Shown here piece by piece: positions 23,455-35,600 of a DNA stretch of 64,000 nucleotides. The translations under genes and the position numbers were made by a program. The DNA comes from Limnoperna fortunei (Eukaryota; Mollusca; Bivalvia; Mytilida; Modiolidae). The stretch lies in assembly GCA_944474755.1 (NCBI GenBank), contig OX104113.1, positions 59,106,074 to 59,170,073 on the forward strand, read 5' to 3'. Numbering within the stretch: position 1 is the first letter of the stretch; every line of letters starts with the position of its first letter. A model generated the notes under the pieces. The model saw only the letters and a program-made list of their open reading frames with translations. It did no database searches and had not been told where the DNA came from.

Positions 23455-23622
23455 TTATGTCTTCTTTTTTTCACTGACAATCACTTTAATCATTGGTTCC
23501 ATTGGTTTCTTTTTCTTTTCAGGATTTTCCTGTCTTTTTAATTCGTCATCTTCTTCATTAAAAGACTCATTTTTGTCCCTTCTATCTTTATTTTCGTCTT
23601 CTTTGTTGTTCTTTTTCTTTTC
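23455..23622 (-). CDS. Terminal coding exon of the lysine-rich protein gene
   Basis: A 56-codon exon after acceptor ..ttatatttatag and ending in TAA (23455-23457). It encodes a highly charged Lys/Glu/Asp tail ending VIVSEKKKT. It is in phase 0 with the previous exon. Codon content is low-complexity but uninterrupted. Confidence 0.65.
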   Translation of the reverse strand, partial: EKKKNNKEDENKDRRDKNESFNEEDDELKRQENPEKKKKPMEPMIKVIVSEKKKT

Positions 23623-26600
23623 CTATAAATATAATTTTAGAAAAAATTGTAAATTACATTGTACATTATTGCCTTAAATTCAGTGGTGGCAGCTGTTCCG
23701 TTGTCACATTATCAAAAAAACACACATTATTTTGCTAAGGACTAGCATTTTGTAAATTCGTAAATTTTGGTTTTAATATATTTTTGACAATTATTTCTCA
23801 AAAGGATTTTTTTTTTGAGGCTGTGCTATATTTACTACAATATTTTCATAGCAGTTCATGATTTGGGCATCCAAGAAGTTTTTTGTCTGTGCTTTTTTTT
23901 CCCATGTTTAAGTTTGCCCCTTTCATTGGAGGAGCAAACAAACCAAAAAACAATGGTGGACAAAGAAATATGTCTTGCCTGCATTCCACATTAGTAAAAT
24001 TAGTAATGAAAAAAAATTACTTCATGAGAGCAACACGTAAATAGCATGATATAGTCATTATATAAAATATATTATGCATGGTTACTGGGAAACTTAATTC
24101 AAAAACTTAGTCTTAGATTCTGGACTGTCAAATTGAGGTCAAGGTCAGGTGACACCTACAATACTGTCATGTATCTTTTATTATCCAACTATGTATGGTT
24201 ACTAAGGAAATGACCTAATACAATAACCTATACTAAATGTTGCACCCCTTTGTGTTCAGTGTTTTTCTTGTAATTTTGTTTTATTATTCCATATTGTACC
24301 TTTGGTGTGTTAAAATCCAATTTAAAACAATTCTACATGATAACACATCTATATTTTATATTATGCCTTTGTTGTTAACATGTTCCAAATCCTCCTTGAC
24401 ATTTTAGTTTCTAAAGGGACCTAGCATAATTTTTGTTTAAAAAGATTGTCTGCTTTTGTAACGTTCAGTGGTATTCACACAAACCGCGAGGCTTTTCCAG
24501 CTACTTAACTGCAGATGATATTACCTGAAGGATTTCGAACAGACAACAATGGACTCTTCCAAACATACGCTTCCATTGTCATTCAGATTAAACTTTACTA
24601 TAGAAAATTGCTCTATCAAAATGAAAAATCCGCCACATTTCAAAACACTAAATAACTGGAAAATAATTGTTGAATTCAATTTACACATTTTTGGATCTAC
24701 AAAAGGAGCATAAGCCGGACCATATGCAGTAAGCAGTTTTCAATTGTCATGCAAAAACAATAACCAAAATATGTCAACATTTAGTATACACATAACATAA
24801 ACACTTGAAAGTGAAATTGAGGTCAAAAGTCAGGTGACGCCTTCTAGACTGTCACATACCTTTCATAAGCAACCTATATACATTGTACCAAATATTGTGA
24901 TCCAACCATGCATGGATACTGAGGAGCTGGCTTAAAATTAATCCAATAACATTTAGTATACACATAACATAAACACTTGAAAGTGAAATTGAGGTCAAAA
25001 GTCAGGTGACGCCTTCTAGACTGTCACATACCTTTCATAAGCAACCTATATACATTGTACCAAATATTGTGATCCAACCATGCATGGATACCGAGGAGCT
25101 GGCTTAATCCAATAACTTTAACATAGTCACTTGACCATAAAATTAAGGTCAAGGTCTGGTAACAGACTCTCCTGTACCTTTCATCAGCAACCTATGTACA
25201 ATGTACCAAATATTGTCATCCTACCATGTTTGGTTAATGAGGAACTTACTTAATGCAATAACTATAACATAATCATAAGTCTGCAAAACTGAAGTCAAAG
25301 ACGGGTGACAGACTGACAATTACTTATCATAAGCTACCACTGGACCAAATTTGGTTTACCTTTGACTTAAGCTTACAAAGATATAAAGCGAAATGTCAAG
25401 TGTAAATGTGGCGGATGGATTCTCATACAATAGTCAAGACAAAACAAAAACTACAACAATTTACATTATGACTCTGTATATATTTTACAGAATGTCCGGT
25501 TTACTTTTATGTAACCTTTTCATTAAGTACTCAATAATAAATGGACTGAACTGATATAAATATATATACATGTATTTTGAACAGGAAACTATTTAACTAA
25601 AAATTAAACCTCCTAATTAATTATTTTTACATCATCTGTAAGGCATCTTGTGTAAAAAATCTTGTTTTTGTAATTTCTGGACAAAAATTAATTCTCTTTT
25701 AAGATACATGATATTCTTATCAAATGACTTATTTTGGCAGATAAAATAGAAGTTTAACGTAACCAATACAGTTGACTTTCAATTTAGTTTTACTGAGTTC
25801 TATCACAGAAGTTTCCAGTAGATGAGGTTGGTGCTTATTGCTTTTGTGATATAAGAGACGACATAAACTCCAAAGTTATAATGAGTAACAACATGTAAGG
25901 AGTTAAAAAAACATTGCTGAAACAAGGTCAAAGAGGTGTCAGGGATGGGTTGTACATAATGTTTTGTCAGCCTGAATTGTGATTTATACTTTAAAGGAAA
26001 TTTGATTAATAATGCTTTTTATACAACGTAATCAGAAGCTTGGGGAGATATAATTCCTATACTGAAGACTACCTACAATTAAACTTAAATCAAAGTGCAG
26101 ACTGCACTGAAGGAAAGGTTGCTTTGGAAGTATGAAATGAGATTCCTGCCTCAGGTTTGACAGGCAATAAAACAAACCAATATAAAATAAATCAGGTAAT
26201 TTTAGAAACATATTAGATATAAAATTAGACCAAAAAAAAAAACTTTGCAATCCTCAAAATTGATAACCCCAGCTCCCCAATGTCCAGGGCTTTGCTGTTG
26301 GAAACTTCAAAAATCGTTTTGCTCAAACTGTAAAATATCAGGTGCACAATTTCACCATATGACAAAGGATTCTGCAAAAGTTTCATCAAATCCCACTCAG
26401 TGGTGCAAGTAGTTGTGGATAAGAGATATGTATCCCCTACGTCAAAGAACGTCAAGTTCATGTTTGCTATGTGAAATCCTAAATATCATTCCAATCAAAA
26501 TAAATATCAGGTGTACAATGGCACTATGTGACAAAGAGTCCATCAAAATTGCATCAAAATCCATTCAGTGCAACGATACAATTGAAGATGTTTCTATCAT

Positions 26601-29600
26601 AATTTGTATAAATATATTAATAAATAAGACAAAATTGCTGTTTGCCCATTTCAGACATAAAAACATTGGCATATAACTTGAATCAAATACATGTACATAT
26701 ATGTAAATGTCTCCCTATAAATGCAAGTGATGACATAAGCTTCTAAAAGATTCAAATATTCAGTTGCCAAGTGTTTAAGGTAGTATTCATGTACTATCGT
26801 TCGAATGCTTCTCAGCACTTGTTTGAATCTTACTGCTGCCAGGGTGTGCACAAATTCAATTCACAATTATTAAAAACCTCATACAATCTGGCTTCCTCCT
26901 CCAATAAAAACAGGACACCCAAATATAGTTGAAAAATTGCTGAAAGTGGCATGAAACACAATTAAAACACAGGGATCTGTACAAATCCATTTACATGCGC
27001 TTTCGAATGATACTGGGTCGATTTTTTATAGCGAGTGCCACACACTATAACAAAACCGATCCAGTATCATTCAAAAGCGCATGTAAATCTATTTTTATAA
27101 TCCTCCTGATTAAAACAAACAAAAAATTTTAGGACTGTATGAGGCAACATAAATCTTTATTACCAGAATGCATGTCAACTAGTTTGTTTTAAATTTAAAC
27201 AATGTGTTAATAGCTTATACTAAAAGTCACAATCACATCAAATTAAAAAAACAGCATTTCAAAAAGCTTAACAAATGTTAAAAAATATAATTGCTGATTT
27301 CAATTTGCAACTTTTTGGATTTACAAAAGGAACATAAGCTCTAAGCGCTTAGCAGTTTTATTTTTCACTTAAAAAACACACTGACTTGATCACATCTTCT
27401 CTTGTTTTAGGGAACACATAAAATGAAGACAAATATATGGTTTTGACTTTAATTTAATTAGATATTTAAAGCATAAAAATGCAACATATTTGAAACGACG
27501 ATTTCGTGAGGTAAAATTGGTACATTTTTAGGCGATGTCAACAAACAACCCCGTGGCTTGTTACGATGGATGGTGACCCATTGCGACTCGTGTAATGAGA
27601 AAAAATAATGGTTCAGCATGAATTACCAATTATAAAATAAATCAAAAGGACCGGAAATAAATTGTGCAGGGCTTTCAAAAGTAGGCGGTAGGCGGCGGAA
27701 CTCCGCCGCCTTCTCTCACCAACAGCGCCGGCTACTTTAATGTCCAGAAAAGTAATAAAAGTTACAAAAAAATATGTGTCGTAATTCTCCTTATCTTATT
27801 TTATCGATGCCGGTAAATATCATTAGCATTGGTCGTCTATAATTAGGGTTGACTACTCGGAAGGTTTCATCAGATATGGACGTTTATACAACCAAAAGAC
27901 CTTGAGGTGTTCCGAAAAATTAATAAACCACGAGATGTTTTCATGAAACGATCAAATACAACCCTGTTTGGTTTTGGTTTTAAGAAAACCCGAAGAGATC
28001 ACACGGGTATGTTTCAAAGCAACAGAAACATTGAATATGAAGTTTATTTTTTTATGTTACCAGTTACCAAATCTGTAAAAACCACCTTTATCAGGCAAAC
28101 CACTTCCACAACGGATGTGTCGGTCCTAATCCTTTTAAAATCCTCAGTAGACTAAAAGTAATATAAGCTGACTTGCGTCGACTAATTTATGTGCACTTAA
28201 GAAAATCTCCAAGTAAAAAACGGAAATATGATGTAATAAATTAAATAGAAGAACAGTTGACACTTGTTACTTGTTGTCTTTTTTATAAAGCCCGGCCCAC
28301 GTGGCCCAAAATATAATTTCAGCGAGACAGAAAATGTACTACAAAGAAAAAATGAAACTCTCTGTATTGTGTAAAATGTGAGAAAAAGATGTCCATCTGA
28401 AGGACTTGTCTTTCATGTGAACTTGGTTGAAAAGGGGGATGCACCCCCAAAATATATCTATTTGGTACACTGTATCTGCCAAATTGAAAAAAAAAAATAA
28501 AATAATTTGCATTGAATTTGCTGCTTTGCTCTATTGCAAAAACGTGAAAACTGCTGACAGTCAACTTTTATTTCATAAATGCTAATACATGTCAATAACA
28601 TCACAATCATGTCAATAGAACAGAACATGAAAAAAAAATGTTTTGATATTTGAATTAATACACTTTAATACAACTTAATTCTCAAAATGTTGTCTACTTG
28701 TCTCAAAACATCAAGCACTGAAAGAAAAAGCAACAATGAAAATGTCAAAATTTGAAATCATAATAAATTGAAAATACAACCTAAACTTGGCATTTCATTT
28801 GTTGATATGAGACATACAAATTTCTAAGAAGATAGGCAAAAAGTTAAAAATTTTAAGTAAAAAAGGGTCATTTGAAAAACTAAAGTTTAGTTCCAGGAGA
28901 CTGCCAGAATGCAGGATTTTGCGTTATTAACCCCAGACCCCCGGCCGAAATAGGCGCCGAGCAAGCTCGGCGCAATGGCCGGCGTTGCCGGCCGTCTTGT
29001 GTGCTTGCTTACTTTTTCTTTTGGAGACACCTACTCTAAAATTTGTTGAAAGCCCTGATTGTGTCAGCTTTTACTATGGAATAATGTAGCGACATGGTGA
29101 CTGGCTGTAGCCTATATACAATAGCATTTTCGATGTCAAATAATCCATTTTATTTTTCTTGTGTCACAAACACCAAAATATCTTTTTTCAATATATTTTT
29201 ATTAGTTAGAAATTGTTATATTTAATTTAGCTACTTGTATTTTATTTACCAAACTTCTACATGCCATTCTCCCAACCTTAAAATTTTTTTATAGATGGCG
29301 CAGCTGTGCAAACTCTGTTACATCGACAAAGTACCAATATTTGTGTTGATTTTCATTTATTAAACACATAAAGAATTAGAATGCAAAACCGTCTGAAAAC
29401 GACGACCACACGATTGCACAAAATAATCATTAAATCACTTCATAATAACGTAGTTAAAAATAGGTGCTACTGTCAGTACTACATTTGTCGGTTCAGTGAA
29501 CATCTATCGCGAGAATTGCCGAATATCGCTTTGCTTACCAAAACCAAAAAGTGTAACGAGTCTGGAATATTAGTTTAATTTGTAATATTAGTTATCAGTT

Positions 29601-32600
29601 ATACAGTAAATGAGACATAATATGAAAGGACATGTATAGTAAAGTTGTTCAAGATAAATGCAGTGCACTGATTCATGTACAATATAGATTCCTCCAATGT
29701 GACCTATATTTTACGAGCGCAAGGTTATTGTATACGCCGGTCGCAGTAGTTTCTATCTATTTGGGCGTTAGCAAGAGGAAAGTTTGCTACGCAATCTTCC
29801 CAAAAAAGCTATATAGCCATATATTATAATAAATATTAAGAACTATGTTCACTTAGGTTATACTGCTAATTAATTATTTGTACATGTATTATGTATTATA
29901 ATGTATTATAAACAAAATATAGAGATTGTGAGTATATCAAATATATTCCAAATGTAAAATATGAATGGTATTTAGGAATTAACAAATTAGCACCACAAGA
30001 AAAATCTATTTATAACAGTTTTATACACTTGTTGTCTTGAAGTTTAACTTACGGGAATTTCCTGTAATCGTTTTGATTTTGAGGCATCACCTGTTTGTAA
30101 CCCTGTAACAGATAAAGTCACATGATTATTTGCAGGACAATACTTGTGTTAAGTAAAGTTTTTTAAACTAAACTGTAAATAATAAATAAACAAATAAAAT
30201 AAAAGATGAAAGGGATAATAGGATGCAGATGCCTATGCACCTGTTCTAAGCGCAATTTTGATATATTTAATCAGGCCTTTGTGGCAAAGAGATTTAATTA
30301 TTTAGTCATCTACTATTGATCACCTGTGTGTCAACGCTTATGTTGCATGTTTGAGCCTTACTCAAGAAGGGTGTAATCAACTTCAATCTTAACTGATGTA
30401 ATCAATAGAAGATGACTAAAACTACCTAAACCACTTGGTTACCAAGGTCACCAGATTAAATACACAGCCTTAAAAAAAACCAACAGTGAGGATCAAATAA
30501 ATATTAGATAAAAAATAAGAATACTGTACACAAATTTTGTACTAATTTTTGCTATTTTTGCAGTAGAATAAAATCCATGAAAATAGTGCCATCGAAAGTG
30601 CACAAATTATATTTTACTCTAAGGATCCAGATTAAAACCATGAAAATAAGCACCGGAGAAAATAAATATGTCTAGAGTAATCATAATATTGTCATTAAAT
30701 TACCTTCTTTAATATAATAATTAATGTAATCTTGTGACTTGAGAACAGATCCAACATGACAGGTATAATTCTGCACTTTTCCAGTTTCTGGCACATCCTC
30801 TACTTTACCATGGTAACTAGGTCTGTATCTATGTATAACTTGTAATTTGTCTATAGGAAGAGTTTTCTGTAAGTATATAACATGTATTAAGAATGATATA
30901 GGGACAAAAGAGGGCAGTAACTAATAGAGCGAGGCAATTGTATTAATTTTTATCTGAACTAATAGTGATTAAAAAAGTTTTGAACAGCCATAAGAAATGA
31001 AAAACATTCAATGTATGACGGTATGAAAGTCTATATTGAGTAAAATATTAAAAATTTACTATTGCCTTAGGTCTAGAGTAAGGTGTTGTCTGAATGGGCA
31101 AATGTTTCTTTGTCTATTGTGAGTTTATAGACAGGATTCATACATATATACTCAATTAAGGATTTTTATTCTAGTACTATGTTTATTGTAACATAATCCA
31201 ATATAGCGTCCTTCATACGCTTTGAGAACACAATAGGGGTCTAATAAGCATAGAGCATGGTGTGACATCACAATTAGAATTCCGACGTCAAATATGCTCA
31301 AACTGACAAATTTCAAACTGGATCAATGCAATTTTGTTAAGATTACTCAATATGTTTTGCTTAAAAGGTACGTATATTCAATAAATATATGTTTATGTCA
31401 ATAATATTTGCTTAAACATACTGTTTGAAGAGATATCTCATTAGTTATAAAAATATATATATCACCACTGAAAGCGTCCTATTAGAGCCACTTGGAAATT
31501 TTAAAACATTTGTTAGACATATTAGAATCGAAATAGATTATTGCACTTATGCTCTATGCAAATTAGAACATGGTCCGACAATATATTTGTCTACAAAGAA
31601 GCGAGAAAAAACGACAAGAAGGCGCATTTCAAGAGGGACAAGTTATTCATTGATGGTAGACGATTTTTTAAACCGGCACATGATCAAAAAGGACAACGCG
31701 ACGACAACGAAATCGACAGAGGTCTAGAAAGAGAACGTTATGAGCAACAAGGAGCAAGACCGAAGGTACGCAACAACGTCGGTGAAATGGAAGAAACTCG
31801 ATACTTTTAGGACAACCGTGGAGGATCTGATAATAGTAGTAATAGTAAAATTACGAACTCAACCGTGACAGACGACCTTGAACTTTCAAATGACTGTGTT
31901 AAAATACTGTCTTTAAATGTTTGCGGTGTAAAAACCCGTTTGAATTATCCAGAATTTAAATGTCTTATAAATAACCATGATATTGTGTGTTTAACCGAGT
32001 CTAAGTTAGATGATTTTGATTGTATTGATTTAGATGATTATATTTTTAAGTTCAAAAATAGAAAGAAATATACAAATAGATCGGGTGGCATAGCCCTAGG
32101 ATATAAATCAAAATTAAAGAACTTTATAAAAGTTTTTAAAAATGAAAGTCAATGTGTTTTATGGTTCAGTGTTGATAAAAGAGTTTTTAAAACTCTAGAT
32201 GACGTCATTTTTGGGATTGTATATGTGCCTCCGGAAGGTAGTTCATATGCAGTTAAAGATGCTTTTTCAGATATAGAACAAGAGCTTCAAAGTTTCAAAA
32301 AATATTCAAATTTTATATGCCTTATGGGCGATATGAATGCAAGAACAAGCAATTTAAACGACTTTATATCACATTGTAATAATGACTTTTTTGAAGAAAA
32401 CATTTTTGATATAAATGATTTTTCAGATGTTAGAGTATTAGATGAACTATGTCTCAATAGAGACCGTTTTAGCCCCGATTCAGTTATTAATAATTATGGT
32501 AGAAGACTTATAGATCTTTGTAAGAATAATGATATATATATTTTAAATGGCCGTTTTGGAAAGGATAAAATTGGTAAAGCAACAAGTAAAAACTCAAGTG

Positions 32601-35600
32601 TCATTGATTATGTTATATGTTCAAGTCCGCTTTTATATTACATATGTGATTTTGAAGTGTGTGAATTTAGTAAACTTTTTTCTGATATTCACTCACCATT
32701 ATCTTTTATGGTACGTGTAACTGAAGACATGATCCGTCAGGTTGACGGCAATGAAAACTCATATTCAACAAATCGAATACGAAAATGGAAATATGATAAG
32801 AAAAATAATTTTATTGACAACCTAGATATTTATCAAATTAATCATCTTACATCTAAACTTTTAGAAGTAGATGTAGAGAACTTAGAGAAAAATGATATTA
32901 ATATATTTATTCAAGATTTATGTTCTATTCTATTAAGTTCAGCAGAACAAACCTTTGGTACAGTATCTGCAAAATCTAATATAGTTAATAAGCAAAATTC
33001 TAGACCGAAGAAATTGTGGTTTAATGATGAATGCAAAGTTTCCAGAAAGCAGTTTCGTAAAGCTAAACGTCTTTATAAGAAATATGGTTCAAATATTTTT
33101 AAGACGAGACTTAAGGCTTCTGAGAAACATTATAAAAAAGTTATGGATGAGAATATTTTAAAATTTAATAGAAATATGCGTGCCAAAATGAGAGAGATGA
33201 GAGTTAAAAACCCAAAAGATTTCTGGTATATTTTTAGAAATGACCAGAAAAGGGAGACTACAAATATTTCTATAGATTGTCTTTTTGATTTTTTTAAGGA
33301 CTTAAACACAAACAAATTTAACAATGGTCCCGACTTCATGGTACAGAATGCTGACAACCAGAATATAATATTGAATAGTAGAATTACAAAAGATGAAATT
33401 GCCAAGGCAATACGAGAAGCCAAAAATAATAAATCACCGGGTGATGACAAAATTATCAATGAATATATCTCATCCTCATTTGGCATTATGAAGGATATTT
33501 TTGAAATTTTATTTAATTATATTTTTGATACTGGATTTGTCCCAGAATCTTGGCTAACGGGTATTATTATACCCATATATAAGAAAAAGGGCGATAAACT
33601 AGAACCAAAAAATTACCGACCAGTGACACTTTTATCATGTCTTGGTAAAATTTTTACATCAATTTTAAACTGTAGACTTAACAAGTATTTTGATGAAAAT
33701 TCTACTTTACATGAAAACCAAGCTGGTTTTAGAAGCGGTTATTCTACAAATGATCATATATTCTCCCTATACGCTTTATTTGAATTATTACGATTAAAGA
33801 AGAAAAAGTTATTTTGTGCTTTTATCGATTTCGAAAAAGCATTTGATTTTGTCCACAGAAATTCATTGTTCTTCAAACTTGTCCAGAATAACGTTAATGG
33901 AAAATTTTTACGTATTATTCAAAATATGTATGAAGACGTAAAATCTTATATCAGACATAATGAACAGTGTACTGGTCTATTCAGATGTGAAATTGGTGCA
34001 AGACAAGGCGAAAACCTGTCGCCTGTACTTTTTTCATTATATTTAAATGATCTACAGTCTTTTCTAGAACAAAAAAATATTCAGGGTCTTCACTCAGTTA
34101 GTGTTGATATTGAAAATGAATTGTCAATATATATTAAACTTCTTCTTTTGTTATATGCTGATGATACTATTTTGTTAGCAGAATCAGAAGGTGACTTACA
34201 GTTTATGTTAGATAATTTTGAACAATATTGTGATTTATGGAAACTTAAAATTAATGTTAATAAGACAAAAATACTTATTTTTTCAAAAGGTAGAATAAAA
34301 AAGCACATTTTTATTTTAAAAGGGTCAGAAATTGAAGTAGTTAAAGACTATAAATATTTAGGAGTGTTTTTTGCAAGAAGTGGTAACTTTTACACTACTC
34401 GAAAATATCTCAAGGAACAAGCAACAAAAGCTATGTTCACTTTACTTCAAAGATGTAGACGCCATAACTTATCGATTGAATGCCAGTTAGACATGTTTGA
34501 TAAAGCCATCTTACCAATTTTGTTATATGGGTCTGAAATTTGGGGATTTGAAAATTTGGAACTCTTAGAAAAAGTGCATTTGCGCTTTTGTAAAATTATT
34601 CTAAAACTTAAGCCATCAACACAAAACAATGTTGTGTATGGCGAATTAGGGAGATATCCTATTATTTTAGCAATTCAAATCAGAATGATAAAGTTTTGGT
34701 GTCGTTTAGTAAATGGAGATGAAAATAAATTTTCTACAATATTGTATAGGTTACTATATGTATACTCAAATGTTTATGGTTTTGATATTAAGTGGATAAC
34801 TTTTATAAAGAATATTTTTGATAATTGTGGTCTATCAAATGTTTGGAGATCACAAAATTTCTACTCTTCTCTTTGGATAGAAAAATGCATTACTCAGCGT
34901 TTAAAAGATCAATTTTTCCAAAACTGGTCTGCAGATATTTTTAACTCGCCAAAAACTATTTGTTATCGTTTATATAAATCGGAATTCTGTTTAGAAAAAT
35001 ATTTAATAGATTTACCTTGTTATTTTTCACAAATTCTGTGCAAATTTAGATGTGGATGTCATCACCTGCCAATTGAGGCAGGGCGATGGCAAGGGATTCC
35101 AAGACAAAATAGAATATGTATATTATGTAATTCACATGAAATCGGTGATGAGTACCATTACATTATGATCTGTAAATTTTTTAAAAAAGATAGAAAAGAA
35201 TTATTACCAGATTATTGTCAATCAAACGCAAATACTTTAAAATTTGCAAATCTTTTTGCTTCACATGAAAAGGACATACTTTGTAAACTTTCTAAATTTG
35301 TGAAAATAATTTTAACAAAGGTCGCACCTCCAGGTTAAATGTATTATATATGTAATGTTTGCACATGCAATCTAATCTATGTAAATTATACCAATTGTGT
35401 TTATTTTCTCTGTAACTCTGTAGTTTATGAGAATAAAGTATTCAAAGTATTCAGTATTCATTTTATACCTCGATATCACTCGGTATTAAATATTGACAAA
35501 TATAAGGTCAGACAATGTTGTAATTCGCACAGAACCCGCTCGCAATAATCTATTTATTAAGTAAAGCATTTTTTTTGGTTTTTTATTAGATTAATCACAG

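Larger units (their letters stand above)
31541..35460 (+). mobile_element. LINE (L1/Tx1-like, tentative) with open endonuclease-RT frame
   Basis: 5'-truncated in ORF1, with a full ORF2-type frame, a short 3' UTR with aataaa at 35432-35437, and an attcaaagtattcagtattca-like tail. It is inserted antisense in an intron (30867-38056) of the minus-strand gene. The exact 5' end and target duplication were not resolved. The clade assignment rests on ORF1 C-terminal wording and the general RT pattern. Confidence 0.85.

Noticed and set aside
26225..26461. Minus-strand frame of 78 codons
   Set aside because: Lies in a two-unit tandem repeat and is not preserved between the units.
28319..28564. Minus-strand 81-codon frame inside the hAT-like element
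   Set aside because: Phe-rich composition from A/T-rich DNA and no transposase motif.
31425..31727. 100-codon frame overlapping LINE ORF1
   Set aside because: Out of register with the ORF1-like peptide KRDKLFIDGRRF and without family character; treated as a shadow frame.
31865..31867. ATG start of LINE ORF2
   Set aside because: The codon is GTG; there is no ATG in this frame until 32324.
33130..34629. Antisense frames inside LINE ORF2
   Set aside because: Shadows of the real RT frame.
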